DNA of 64,000 nt from Talinum fruticosum (lineage: Eukaryota; Streptophyta; Magnoliopsida; Caryophyllales; Talinaceae): positions 6,388,501-6,452,500 of the forward strand of contig JAITYX010000009.1 of the NCBI GenBank assembly GCA_021018815.1, written 5' to 3'. A program made the position numbers and the translations under genes. The notes under the pieces are model-generated. The model worked only from the letters and a program-made list of their open reading frames with translations, was not told the origin of the DNA and did no database searches. How positions within the stretch are numbered: the stretch's first letter is position 1; every line of letters begins with the position of its first letter. This document shows positions 22,869 through 34,837 of the stretch, one piece after another.

Positions 22869-22989
22869 AAAGACAAAATTTTAGACCATAGAATCTAGAG
22901 ATGACGTTTTCTTTTCATGACTTTTTAAGTAATCCTCAACTATTTGTTCCTTAGCTGCACACTTTTCATATTATCCTCAACTATAAGTA

Positions 22990-23740
22990 ATCCCTTTCTC
23001 TCTCATCAAGCCAATTTTGAACTTCTTTTGTGTACTTAGAGTATGGGAGTTCAACCAAGGGAGTATATTATCCTGTCGGATGGTACTCGAATCGCCGGGA
23101 ACAGTGCTTGTTGAGTAGACTCTCTAGGTTTACTTCGAAGGAGAGGATAATTGGTCACCGGTGATCGCAACGAGAACGGAGGTGGATGAAGGTGAGGACA
23201 CTAGATTTATTCTTACTGTGGGGCGAATAGTGGTGGTGCAATCTAGGAGGTCAAAAGCAACATAATCGGAGTCATCCAGGCTAACTTCAAGGCAACCCGA
23301 GCTCATCAAGAGGAAGAGCGGCGAAGCTCCAGTTGGGAGGACCTTGCGAAGCGAGAGCAAGGTCCGAAAAGAACTTAGGAAGTATAAAGCGATGCGGGGT
23401 TATGTCAATGCCGAGCTTGGTAGTGTCTCGTGGGAGAAATTCGCATTGAGGAGGAGGTTAATTCGATTTAACTTCAACACTCAAGGGTTTTGATTTGAAT
23501 AAGGAAGGTCAAGGAAGTCTTTCAGTTGAGCAGTGGGTCACGGGATGAGCTTCAGAGAAGGGAAAGAAAATTATACTTGGCTTCTCATTTGGGGTGCCCA
23601 ATAAACTCCCCTTGGAGGAATGATGCTTTGTGCATAGAACTGCAGGGGACTAGGCAGCACGGGATGTCCTGCAGCTTCCGGTTCCGAGATAGTTATCCCA
23701 TGATATCTTCCCGAAATGTTTTACTTGTTTGAAACTCTAT
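22990..23740 (+). pseudogene. LINE ORF1-like region (decayed)
   Basis: A frame-broken coding relic upstream of the endonuclease, with charged segments such as ERKLYLAS and RDELQRRE. L1 ORF1 encodes an RNA-binding protein. I cannot see a zinc knuckle or RRM here, so the call rests on position. Confidence 0.35.
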
Positions 23741-26700
23741 GTAATGTTGATGTTGCTACGAGTCTTTTTACTTCGCTAAGTATAAGTTTGTTGTTGGTGT
23801 TAATCTAGAAGGGCGATCGAGGGGTATGGTAGTTTTTGCTAAACAAAATCTCTCTGTGGATGTAATCTTTTGTACCAACCACCTAGTGCTTTGCGAAATC
23901 TATGATACGAATGACCCATGGTTTGTGGGGTTTGTGTATGGAGATCCTCATTTTTCAGGTAGAAAGTAGGTATGGGACCTCATTAAAAGGAGGTAACAAA
24001 GGCCGATGATAAAGTAGTTTTAATGGGGGATTTTAATCAAGTTGGTCGAGAAAGTGATAAATTATGTGGAAGTGTTCACATTTAAGGCAAGGAAATTTTC
24101 ATGGAATGGAAGATGAAGTTGGAGCTAGTTGACATACTCTTTACAGTGCTGTAGGTATACCTGGACAAATAATAGGCTTGATAATGGGATAATTTTTTAG
24201 CGATCGGATAAAGGATTGGCTACGAAGGAATAGATGTTCGAATTTCTAGGATCCTGTATATATACAATATGCCTATTCAAGGATTAAACCATGCTCCCAT
24301 CCTTTTGGAGGTGCATACGGGAAAGGGCAATTTGAGAAAGAAATGCTATAGAGTGGAAGGATGGTATCCGAAGCGGCCACATTTACAGGAAAAATTACAA
24401 AATGTTTAGGCTTCGGAGGGAACTGGGTCGATATGAGATGGGTGTCTTCAAGATTACACAAGTCCAGGAAAGTTTGCTCGAAGTGGATGTGGAAGAAAAA
24501 GGAAGAGGGCACCACGCTAATGAAGACAAAGCAGGACAAGATAGCACAACTTATGGAGGTTTTGGGTAAGGTTGGTCTCATCTCTTCTTTGTCTGGACAA
24601 ATTTTGGAAAGCACAAGAGGACTTCGAAGAGGCTCTTCAAGACATGGAAGAATATTGGAAATAATGTTCTAAAATCAAGGGCATCCTTGATGGAGACAAG
24701 AACTCACATTTGTTCTTTAAGAGTTTTCAAATAAGGAAGGGGTTAAGCAAGGTTAATGCTTTGCGTAATGAAGAAGGGGAACTATGCTCTAGGGATCAAC
24801 AAATTATGCAGATTACGATCAATTACTTTCAAAAACTTTTTAGGTGCTCTACAAACCAAGATGATCTTGTTTCGATGCAGTCGTGCTAGCAGGAATTTAA
24901 TAAATCAATTTCACCTGGTTAATTGGAATGTATTGAATGAAGATTTCATGGAGGAGGAGGTTAGAAGGGTAGTTTTTCAATTGGGAGCTTGGAATTCACT
25001 AGGTCCGGATGGTATTCCTGCAGTCTTTTTCGGAGGTTGTGGCATCTTTTGGGTGAGCTGGTAACAAAAGCTATTCCGCACTCTCTTAATTCAGCAAATT
25101 TGTTTCAGCGAGTGAATTTAACCTACATTGTGTTGATTTCAAAGAAGGATAATCCAATTGATATGAAGGACTTCAGCCATATAGGCTTATGTAATGTTGT
25201 CTACAAGATTCCGTCCAAGCGTTTAGTGAATCAATTGAGGGGTGTTCTTAAGGAATTAATAGGGCCCTTTCAAAATGCTTTCATCCTAGGAAGAAACATT
25301 AGGGACAGTTATCTCTTGGCTCATGAACTCCTTTCCTATATTGAGGATGCCAAAGGAGACGAGAAGATTGTTGCCTTGAAGGTAGATATGAGCAAAGATT
25401 ATGATAGAGTTAGGTGGGATTTTTGGCGCAGGTGTTACATAAGATAGGGCTTCTAGCACGAATGTTCTCGCTCATCATGCAATGTGTTACTACAGTAAAG
25501 TATGCGATATCGATGAATAGAACGCTTTCGAAAGTTTCACACCGGAAGCGAGATTGAGACAAGGGGATCCGTTGTCTCCATATCTCTTCTTGCTCTCTAT
25601 GGAAGTTCTTTCGGTGGGGCTTGCTAATGGACAGCAAAGAGGAGATATTAGGGGAATTACAGTGGCTCGGTTAGCTCCCTCAATTTCACATTTTTTTTAT
25701 AGATGATGCTTTGTTCTTTTTAGAAGCCTCAGCTGAAGCACGAATTAATCTTAAGAATACCATCCATAATTTGTACAAGGCGTCGGGACAAATAATCAAT
25801 GTTGAAAAATGATTATTATGACCTCAAGAAATCTCTCACGTGATGAAGTGCAAGGATTCGGACTCATCTTTAATTATCATATCACGGAAGGCTTTGATAT
25901 TTACTTGGGGTCTACACCTTTAATCCCAAAAGCTAAAGTTCAGCATTTTAAATTTTTCTTAGATGTTATTCGAAGAAGACACAGAGTTGGAAGATGGGTT
26001 TGTCTGTCACCAACAGGGAGGTTGTTGTTGATTAATACAATTTTAGCGGCATTGAATAACCACATTATGGCGAGTGCTTTAGGTTCCATTAACAATTACA
26101 AAGTTGCGTAATGGATTACTTGTTAATTTCTTCCGAGGAAGGGTGATGGGGGTGAATAAGGTACATTGGAGAAAGAAAGAGGTGTTGGCTTTACCGAAAG
26201 GGATGGGGGTCTAGGGCTTAGAGATGTTGGGATTATGAACTCATCTTTACTCATGAGACAAGCTTAGTGTCTGCATAAGAATAAGGATTTGTTTCTTGCA
26301 AGAGTGTACAAGGTGAAGTATGGTATGGAATCGCCAATTCAAGGGATGATCGAAGGAGTGCGAAGGGTGAAGGGTTCATGGGGGTGGAAGGGATTGTGTA
26401 AGGCAACAAGAAAATTTAGAGAGGGTTTGAGTTGGATGGTAGGGAAAGGTAGAGATATTCTTAATTTTAATCATAAGTGGGTGAAGAGAGGGAGTGTTAT
26501 GTTCAGTCAAGGGAAAAAGTAAATTTCTATGGGATGTAGGAATGATTAGGAGGCTTTTGCGTGGGATACCGCCAAAAAGATTCTTGCTATACAGGTAAGG
26601 AAGGAGACGTCCGAGGACAGGATTATTTGGGATCACTCCATGGATGGTGAGTTTACAGCGAAGATCGGATATGCTTTTTGCTCAAGCAAAAGCGATAGTG

Positions 26701-27680
26701 GAAGGGTTACGGGTTGATAACCTGGGATGGAGATAGTTATGGGCATTACAGGTGGAACCGAAAGTAAAGGTATTTTTGTGGAAACTACTTAATAATGCAC
26801 TCGCCTTTGGGACCTAACTTTGTGGTGAGAGGTTTGGTTGATGAAGTTAAATATGTGTTTTGTCATAAGGAGAATGAGACCTCGGAACATTTGTTTAGAG
26901 ACTGCGAATTAGTGAAGAGAATTTAGGCATGAGGAGAGCTAGGGTTGAGGATTAATCTTAAGTCTATGATCTCTTTTCATAAGTAGTTCTAGGATTGGTT
27001 TGGTTATTTGAGGAAGAGGAAGGGACAAGATTAGGGTAATGGGCTCGAGTGTTTGGTGGGAACGTTGTGGCAAATATGGAAACATCACAATGATGCAATC
27101 TTTAGAAGAATCAATGCTAATCCGCAAGAAGTTTTGATGGAGATTAGGTTGTTAAGGAGTGATTGGGCGGGAGCAAGGAATCATAGGAATGGGGTTGATG
27201 AGGGTACACATAAGATGATGACAAGTGTTTGCTTTCCGAAAGGAGTGCAGAGGAATGATTTACGAACCTGGGTTATGGAAGTAGATGGAGCTTTGAAGTC
27301 TAATATGTCTAAGGGAGAGGTGACCTAGATGGTTTAGTTAGGAGATGACTATGTATGCCAAGGGTCAAGGGCGAGTTTCGGACTAAGTGCACTTTAGATG
27401 GAGTACTTAGCAGTTGAGGGTGGATTGGAGTAAGCCTTGAAATTAGGATGTTCTCGGGTTTGCATCATGACGGATTCAACAATGGTGGTTACTGAGCTAA
27501 AGGGGTTAGGCAGGAGTATGGGGTCGAAGGAGAACATAGCAATTCAGAGCGAGAATATATAGGATGCTCTATCCTTTTAGATTTATTCGCATAGAGAAGG
27601 TGGATAGGTTGTTGATATCTCAAGCGCATATGTTAGTCATTGCAGCTAGGGATAGTAAGTTAGTTGTGTAATTTCCGTCT
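23741..27680 (+). pseudogene. LINE ORF2: endonuclease, reverse transcriptase, RNase H (decayed)
   Basis: ORF2 would nick target DNA and copy the LINE RNA from it. Motifs in order: the endonuclease block KVVLMGDFNQV with catalytic GDFN (about 24008-24042); the RT start GPDGIPAVFF (about 25003-25035); NLTYIVLISKKDNP and DFSHIGLCNVVYKI (25110-25210); GPFQNAFILGRNIRD; ALKVDMSKDYDRVRW (about 25375-25415); [17 protein letters not shown] (about 25556-25605); the catalytic block [11 protein letters not shown], usually FADD (about 25695-25730); a zinc-finger-type region; MVGTLWQIWKHHNDAIF (27053-27105); and an RNase H tail with DGALKS and CIMTDSTMVVTELKG (about 27465-27510). Many stops and frame shifts. 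Confidence 0.85.
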
Positions 27681-27707
27681 TTTCGCCCAAAAAAAAAGAC
27701 AAAATTT

Positions 27708-28475
27708 GATATTAAAAAAAAAAGCATACCCAAAGGAAGACGTCATGTATGGCTACTTCAAAACTCAAGTCCAATGTGCAAAATAAAGAAAGAGGTGAGC
27801 TTGTATATGGTACTTGGAGTATAAGAAGAGGAGGGATCCAAAAACTTGGCACCGTAACCACGCCTAATATGAGCAAGGAAATAAAAAGGAAGTTGAGATA
27901 TTTTCACATAATCGATGATACGTGAATTGGGTGTACTTTCGACAAGTTTCCATTTACTTGCCTCCAAACTTACTCATTAGTGGAATAAAAATGTCGGTAA
28001 ATAAATCAGTCCAAGTAACTCCCTATTTCACGGATGATCCCATGACTAACTTTGGTGTGTTGAAATTTGCGAGTGTCATAAACCGGTTGACCAAGGAGTC
28101 GATAAATTTATGACAACTATTTTCGAGGTCGGTTAAGTTTTTTTATAAAAAATAAAAAAAAAGCCTTGGCAACTCATGCGTCATGCAAGTTAGACGTTGA
28201 TACAACCGTTTGTCATATGATAAGATGACAACATGGCTGTCGGTAGATTCAATTAATAACACGACAAATTACGTTGACAAGTCGACAACACAACAAGTTA
28301 AAGAGTCGTCAAGACAAAAAGTCAAGAAGTTGATAAGACTACAAGTCAAGGAGTCAACAAGATGACAAATCAAGTGATTGACAACTCTGTCGGGATATCA
28401 AGTCAAAAAAATTGAGACAATAATCACACTTAAACACTCAAATCGTATACGTGACCTAGTCTCAAGGGGGCAATT
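27708..28475 (+). other. Element D sequence after the LINE, ending in a polypurine tract
   Basis: No recognised protein. From about 28190 the phrases 'gacaacaagtcaa' and 'caagtcgtc' recur, resembling the 11.0-11.8 kb region. The stretch ends with ctcaaggggg (28461-28470), a plausible polypurine tract directly before the LTR-like start at 28476. Confidence 0.45.
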
Positions 28476-29045
28476 TGTAAGCATTAACAATAAATAAATA
28501 TGTGGCAAGTCATAAAATAGTTTGATTGAATAATTTGAGTTTGCCCGGTTAAGTCGATGGCCCAATAAATTATCAAATTAACGATCCAATAACCTAGCAA
28601 GTCTTGGACTAGAAGACTACCAAGTTAACAACCTAACTAGACTCTCAAGTCGTCAGCCCAAAATGAAGAACCGGTCAATGACCCAAGAAAACAAATAATT
28701 CACAAAACTATAATGAATGGGAGGGGACTTCTCCTTATAAATATGGCTCGACCCACTTTATCCAAGAGATTGAAAATTCTAACACTAAAAACTCTCTAGA
28801 AATAGACAACAAACACATCAAATTATGTCGTTTATTCTAGAGATTAATCACATTCTTGATCAAGATCCAAACTATTTCAGTCCTCCTTCAAATTGTAAAC
28901 CAAGGATCAAATCCGATTCAAGCCACGTCGGTCCTCTGTCAAATATAATTTTACGGATCGAATTAGAGGAGTTATTATTTGTTTATTTGTAACAAATACA
29001 AAGATTGTACCCAAACTTTTCTAAATTAATACAAATTAAATTGTC
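28476..29045 (+). repeat. Putative 3' LTR of element D
   Basis: Starts TGTAAGCATTAAC right after the purine tract. It contains a TATA-like motif ttataaata (about 28734-28742) followed by an A/C-rich transcribed-like segment. The end is placed near 29045 (...ttgtccca) because CA is expected, but no second LTR is in the window to confirm it. The partner LTR would lie left of position 1. Confidence 0.4.
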
Positions 29046-29059
29046 CCATATTTCTTGTC

Positions 29060-29735
29060 ATATTTATTTTAAACCGAAACCGTGAAACCAAATTGTGAAC
29101 TGGCCGAACCGAACCGTTTATCAAGTTAACCGAATCTGTTAAATTTTCTGGTTAATCGAACCGGTGAACCGATAACTTATTCGGTCTGGTTCTAGTTCGG
29201 AATTTTAAAACCGACGGTTAACCGAAATCAAACCGAAATAATTTTTTTAAAATTTAAAAATTATAAGAAATTTTATTTATTTGAAAAAAAAATGAACCCT
29301 ACTTAGTACTTACTAATCGACTAATTGTCCCTCGTGCCTTTTTATTTCTTTTTTGGTTGCTCGCCTAGTGGCCCGAGTGCATGGGGCACTTCTTCAGCTT
29401 TGCTCAACTGTCTCTTTTTTTTTTTTGGTCAAACCCTAACTTCAATCGTGAATTTGTAAGTCTTAACAAAGCAAAGTAAGTTGATTTGGTCCCGATGGTC
29501 GCTGCTAGGCCTAGTGGTCGTTGTTGGCTAGGCCCGACTATATTGGCTAGCCCGAGTAGCTGCTGGCTCAATTTTTTCCCACTTCATTTATGATTCTGGT
29601 TAACCGGTGAATAATCCAGTTAACCGATTTATCCGGTTTCGGTTCGATTCGAATTTTTCGAACCATTTAATCTGATTAACCGGTTAAAAAAAATGACCTG
29701 AATCGAACCAAACCGAAATGTAAACAACCCTAGTT
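29060..29735 (+). mobile_element. CGGTT/AACCG-rich palindromic element, probably a non-autonomous DNA transposon
   Basis: Both ends are dense in 'aaccgaaccg', 'ggttaaccgg' and 'cggttcgattcg', and these form inverted pairs between 29070-29235 and 29595-29720. The right end read on the minus strand begins 'agggttgtttacatttcgg', similar to hAT-type termini that start CAGGG. The left terminus is not clear. The middle (29330-29580) has no coding signal. Transposon class is uncertain. Confidence 0.5.
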
Positions 29736-29995
29736 ACAAGCCCAATTTAGGCTTAAGATTACTTGACCCCATAAAGCTATTTCATGAGTGATTCATGAGT
29801 GATTCCGATAAATATTGATATTACAATCCCCTAAAAAGTATTTCAAGTATTTATGTAAAAAAAAAAAAGGAACAACTAAAATCTACCGAAAAAAAAAAAG
29901 AAGAAAAAAGAATAAAAAGTAAAAAGAGATGCTGCCCACTTCCTAATTTAACCCAAGTATGTGTGGAAAATCCTTACAAGAGGACTAAAACCTAT
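29736..29995 (+). other. AT-rich spacer with A-runs
   Basis: Contains three A-rich runs (about 29857-29868, 29888-29898 and 29905-29930) and no gene signal. Confidence 0.4.
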
Positions 29996-30920
29996 ATACT
30001 TTGGCAAATTCGAAAAATTATATAAAGGTAACCTAAACTATGATATAACTATTTACAGGTACCTCGGGTATGAAAAATTACTCATAGGTACCCTAAGGTA
30101 TTGTATAACTATTTACGGGCTCCTGGGGTATGAAAAACTTTTTCTAGACACCATAAAATATGGTGTAACTATTTACAAGCCCTCGGATATGAAAACCTAG
30201 TTCTAGATACTCTTCCATTTATCGTAATGTTTTTACAGACCTACCTAATATACGAATAATTTATTTTACCCTTAATGAACCCCTGCAAAAATTAAAACAA
30301 AGAGCCTTAAAATATTTTATTTTTTTACGTCAAAGCCCCCTAATCTTTGTTTATTTGTTCGTTCATCCATTCTACTCTCCTCTTTTCTCGTGTTCGTTTT
30401 GCCTTTCTCGCTCTATTCATTTTGTTCTCTTCTCTTCTATGCTCGTTCTCCTCTTCTCCCAATCTCCAAGTTCGTTCATTCTTCTCTTTCGTCTCTTGTA
30501 TGTTCACCCTCTCTATCCGTCGCTCTCTCCCACCTTTTCATTCCTCTCTCTCTCATCTCTGTTCGTTTGTTCGTCCTCTCCCTCCTATCTCTTTGTTCGT
30601 CCTCTCCCTTTCTGTTTGTCCTCTCTCATAAAACATTTCTCTCTCTCTCTCTCTCTCTCTCTTAGTTGAGTAACAATTTAATTCAACAATATTACGCCAA
30701 AAAGAAGGTATTTAGGAGTAGTTTTTCATACTTCACGGTTTGTAAATAGTTACATCATAATTTAGGGTACATAGGAATAATTTTTCATACCTGAGGGACA
30801 TAGAAATAATTACGTCACACCTTAGGGTACTTATAAGTAATTTTTCATATCCGACTCTGTAAATAGTTACGCCATACCTTAGGGTACCTTCGTGTAATTT
30901 TCTCGTTGGCAAATTTGTCG
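29996..30920. mobile_element. Fold-back element with tandemly repeated arms
   Basis: The left arm (about 29998-30255) holds four about 60-bp units, each with 'taactattta' and 'ggtatgaaaaa'. The right arm (about 30718-30920) holds the same unit inverted, about three and a half times ('tttttcatac', 'aaatagttac', 'ccttagggtac'). The outer edges pair: 'ggcaaattcgaaaaatta' on the left against the complement of 'ttctcgttggcaaatttg' on the right. The middle is CT-rich and has no transposase. This architecture fits a fold-back or Mutator-like non-autonomous transposon. The right edge stops within about 20 bp of the protease pseudogene's 3' end. Confidence 0.7.
30638..30662 (+). repeat. CT microsatellite
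   Basis: About twelve CT repeats inside the fold-back element's CT-rich centre. Long CT-rich frames in 30347-30669 are low-complexity artefacts. Confidence 0.85.
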
Positions 30921-30936
30921 ATATCGAGTGCAATTT

Positions 30937-32607
30937 TTAACAACGAAATCCCAACCTAGACTTCTTGCTATCGTACAAAATATGGAAGTTTTGCTGCTGA
31001 TAGTTGCCAATGATGGAGAAACTCGACCTTTTCATGCCCGACATTGCCAAAAAACCACTTGTTGATCGACCCGGATGAAGTAGTTCCGAATTGGGAAGTT
31101 CCATTAAGCTCCATCCTTGAACTCGAATCTTAAACTCGGGCATCTCTAGCTTTTCAACTCCGGATACATTACAACAAGGATTCAGAATCGGAAAATCGAC
31201 ATCAATTGGTAGTTCTTAATCTTCTTGATGAATGCTTCCTTCATGAGCTCATAACCGGGTTCCGCAAAATAGCTCGGTGTGGTTCCTGAATCAACAATTG
31301 TTCCATCTCCCCATCTTGTCTAAACCCCCATGTCTCTTCCGGTACTTTCAGATTTTCTTCCCTAACAAGGATTGATTTTATCTTCACATAATAGAAAGTA
31401 TCAGCAAGATTATCCCTCCGTTTCACAAGTTTAGTAAAATTCAATTCCGAGTGTGTCGGAAATCCTTGTCCTCACCAAAGATTAACTTATCGCTAACACT
31501 AGGATCACTGTTTCTATCTACCAAGCAATATGAAAATGAATGCCCATATAAGGATTGAAGCTAAGATGAGAAGGAAAGCGGCCCTCTTCCAAGGCCGAGC
31601 AACCCAGCTGCCCCATGAAAGAGACCGCGGTTCCAATTGCCACAACCAAACATCACATTCTCCAACTTCCTAAACTCGGACTTTCCATTTGCGGATGTCA
31701 AGTTGACTATGAATGTTTCCAGGAAAAATCCCTGTTGTATTAGAATAATCCCCATACCAATAGTAGTAAGGGTAGCTTTGATCCCAATCCTTGCAAAGTC
31801 GAGGGGCTCAGGCGAGCTCACAAGGTCATAGTGGAGCTCTTTGCAGCCTAATGTTCTTGAAAGATCTTGAGTCCTTGGGATCATATCGAGGTCCATTCTC
31901 GCTCAAAGCAGTCATAACATGGCATACATTGTATCCAATTGAGATCACTCCCGGTATCAACAATCGGGGAGAAGTGCCTAGGAGGAGTACCCACCAATAC
32001 ATCCATGAAGTACTCCCCGAGCCAAGATTAACCCGCATTTCAAACTCCCAACAAGCCGACTCGGACAACACGCCCACATAAAGTTCTTCTGTTAGTTCTT
32101 GCTCCAATAATCTCCTCTTAGGGTTTTGGATCCTTGACACCATATTTCGATTCTTATTCTCAGTGATCCTTCTTCGAAAGGTGTGAATTTGGTTCATATC
32201 CCTCAATGTGTACTCAATTATCGATCGTTTCCCATCAATCTGTCCCCTTGTTCTCGTGTCTCAGTGGAACCTTCACTAGATGGTTTTTTGTAGGATTTTG
32301 GCGAGTCTTCGACATCATTTGCAACTACCCTTTTGTCTCGATTCTTCATTGCTTTGATGGGATGTGGAGAAGCTGCAGTCGGTAGTTGAAGAAGATATGG
32401 CACCGACATGGTCGGGAATTTAATGGTAGCAAGGGAGGAAGCATTGGAGTTTAAGTCCAAAGGGTTTTGAATGTGAAATCTAGAACCGTAAGTGAGAATC
32501 AAGTAAGAAATGAGCACCAAGGCCCTAAGGAACAAAGCCTTGGACACCATAGGTATGGTCTCCGCCTTTCCAATGAGAGAGAAAACCCCCTGCAACAATA
32601 GATTCAT
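30937..32607 (-). pseudogene. Plant A1-family aspartic protease (nepenthesin type), pseudogene
   Basis: A host-type gene, intronless as read. From the start ATG at 32607: a hydrophobic N-terminal segment (ALFLRALVLISYLIL) that could be a signal or anchor; a Ser/Lys-rich propeptide; the first catalytic motif IVDTGSDLNWIQC (about 31960-31985); the conserved FGCGNWNRGLFHGAAGLLGLGRGP-type flap region (about 31585-31660, here partly in another frame); the second catalytic motif TIVDSGTT (about 31285-31305) followed by EPGYELMKEAF; and the ending SIIGNYQQQNFHILYD and SRLGF. Both catalytic aspartates survive, but at least four frame shifts break the chain. The C-terminus is cut short next to the fold-back element. 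Such proteases usually act in secretory or cell-wall compartments. Confidence 0.8.
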
Positions 32608-33030
32608 TTTACAGCTTCGTAAGAGGGATACTAAAGAACAAATTATTATTTAAAAAATACCTTCAAAACAAAGCTAAGATTTGAAGGATTTTTCACACCA
32701 AACGAAGGTAGGAAAGCATGTTATGGACGGTTTTAACTAACTAGGTATTTAGGCTAAATATCTACTAAAAAATACCATTAAAGTAGCTCACAAGCTAATT
32801 AGAGCAGAGTTAATTAAAGGAGGTTTTGCTTTATATACAGATGATTAACCCAAAAATATTTTTTTAACATCCAAGGGAAAAAATAAACCCAACTCGAAAT
32901 AGAAAGGAAACCTAACTCGAGGGGAAAAGGAATTGCTCCGGTAGAAGGGAACCCGAAACCAAAATGGCTAGAACTCAAGGCAAAACTCCCGAAAGGACAC
33001 CAAAAAGTTTACTATGAAAAGTGGTGAAAA
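32608..33030 (-). other. 5' flank of the protease pseudogene
   Basis: AT-rich sequence between the pseudogene start and copia E. A TATA-like motif (ttatataca, about 32829-32837, also readable on the minus strand) is present, but no promoter is firmly identified. It ends with the left target copy gaaaa (33026-33030). Confidence 0.4.
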
Positions 33031-33254
33031 TGATAAAATGTATAATTTGAGAAAAGAACTTTCCGTTCTGCTTTTGGAATTTATTTCGTATGTCATTTAT
33101 GGATGTCATTACAACCATATTTATACATAGAGTAAACTACTCATATTCAAACTACTCGATCTCACTTTGAGTTTGCCCGAAACTAGATCATCTAATAATA
33201 ATCAAATACTACTTGCTAATAACTTTCCTAGTAAAAATAAAATGCTTGTTAACA
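33031..33254 (-). repeat. Copia E 3' LTR
   Basis: Read on the minus strand it starts TGTTAACAAGC and ends ATTTTATCA. The purine tract (complement of ctccccttcaa, 33255-33265) is adjacent. Confidence 0.9.
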
Positions 33255-34680
33255 CTCCCCTTCAAGTTGGAGCATGTGGATTGATAATGCCCAACTTGAA
33301 TTTTAGAAACTTGAACCGCTCCCGTCCCAGTGGCTTTTGTGAAGATGTCGGCTGGCTGCTGCGAAGTGTGAATCTTGGCCAATTTAAGTATTTGTGCTTC
33401 AACGTTTTCACGTATGAAATGACAGATCAATTTCAATATGTTTTCTTCGGTCATGAAACACTGGATTGTTGGCGATGTGTAAGGTCGCCTGATTGTCGAG
33501 AAATAGTCGCATAGGAGTACTATGAAAGATTCCTAAGGCGGCTAAAAAGTCTTCAACCATATTAGCTCACTAGTGGCAGCGGCCATTGAGCGATATTCGG
33601 CCTCAACCGATGATCGAGACACGGTAGCTTGTTTCTTTGTTTTCCAGGATATGGGCGACTCTCCAAGTAACATAAAATACCCGTAAGTTGGAGGTCGCAG
33701 TCCTTTCGGAGGACAATACCTTGTCCAGATGGATCCCTTTAGGTACCGTATCACACAACGTGCAACGTCTATATGCTCAATCTTGGGTGCATGCATAAAC
33801 CGGGATAGAATATGGACTGCATAGGCAAGATCGAGATCTAGTAATAGTGAGATAGATCAGGCGTCCTACCGAGCGACGGTAACTAGAAGGGTCTTCTAAC
33901 AACTTCCCTTTGCAAGGGCCACTTTGTGATTCTCGCTCAATAGGAAACTCTGCGAGTTTCGCTCCTAAAAGTCCACACTCGTCAACTATCTCTAAGACGT
34001 ACTTCCTTTGACTTAAAAATAGACCCCGAGGTCCTCTTACAACCTCAATTCCAAGAAATATTTCAAGGACCAAGGTCTTTTATGCTCGAAGCATCTGTTT
34101 AGATAGTCCTTGAAGTTCGACATGCTTGAGAGTTGTTGCTTGGCAAGGACTATATCATCCACATATAATAGAAGTGCCATAAAGACATCTCCCTGTCGAT
34201 AGGTAAATAGAGAATAATCTGCATATGACTTGGTGAATCTGTATTCACAAAGTTTGGCAAACCATTGGCGAGGTGCCTGACGTAACCCATATAATGATTT
34301 CTTTAGTTTGCAAACCTTGTTAGGACTGGACGTTGTGTACCCAGGCGGCAATTTCATGTATACCTCTTCATTTAAGTCTTCATACAGGAAAGCATTATTG
34401 ATGTCCATTTGATGTAGATCCCAACCTTTTGCAACAGACAACAGTGAGAAAACAACGTACACTCGGTCATCTTAGCCACAGGTGCAAATGTCTCTTTGTA
34501 GTCAATTCCTTCCACTTGGTGATCTCCCCGTACTACTAGGTGCACCTTGTAGCGTTGGATGCTACCATCCGAGTTGTATTTCACTCGATAAACCCGCTTG
34601 CTGCTAATGGGTTTCTTTCCAGCGAGAAGATCAACTACGTCCCATGTTTCATTTTTGTCTAAAGCGGCGATTTCAAGCAC
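33209..34680 (-). pseudogene. Copia E reverse transcriptase and RNase H (decayed)
   Basis: RVT_2-type RT followed by RNase H. Motifs: ALDKNETWDVVDLLAGKKPI (34660-34610); GDHQVEGIDYKETFAPVAK; MDINNAFLYEDLNEEVYMKLPPGY (34405-34330); KLKKSLYGLRQAPRQWFAKL (34310-34250); the catalytic YVDDIVLA (about 34165-34145); GIEVVRGPRGLFLSQRKYVLEI; VGRLIYLTITR; and RNase H blocks ESPISWKTKKQATVSRSSVEAEYRSMA (33665-33580), IHTSQQPADIFTKA (33350-33310). Frame shifts near 34400, 34080, 33790 and 33545 inactivate it. Confidence 0.85.
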
Positions 34681-34837
34681 TCATTGCCTTCTTCCATGAC
34701 TCGTCTTTTACGGCCTCTTGATAAAAACGAGGTTCGCGAATCTTCATAGTGGTCTGCTAAGAATTTTTGATGTGACGGAGAAAAATTAATGTATGTGACA
34801 TACTTATGTAAAGGGTAACACACACCGAAATATCCTT

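Larger units (their letters stand above)
22882..27694 (+). mobile_element. L1-type LINE, near full length, decayed
   Basis: A non-LTR retrotransposon with ORF1-like sequence, AP endonuclease, RT and RNase H motifs in order. It ends in an A-rich tail (27689-27697). The 13-bp sequence aaagacaaaattt occurs at 22869-22881 and again at 27695-27707, fitting a target-site duplication that brackets the element. About 4.8 kb is short for plant L1s, and many stops occur. It sits inside element D. Confidence 0.8.

Noticed and set aside
27758..28113. Opposing short frames after the LINE
   Set aside because: No domain, no conservation evidence within the window, and location in decayed element D.
30347..30669. 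Overlapping Ser/Phe-rich frames that look like membrane proteins
   Set aside because: They read a CT-rich tract and a CT microsatellite in three frames within a fold-back element.
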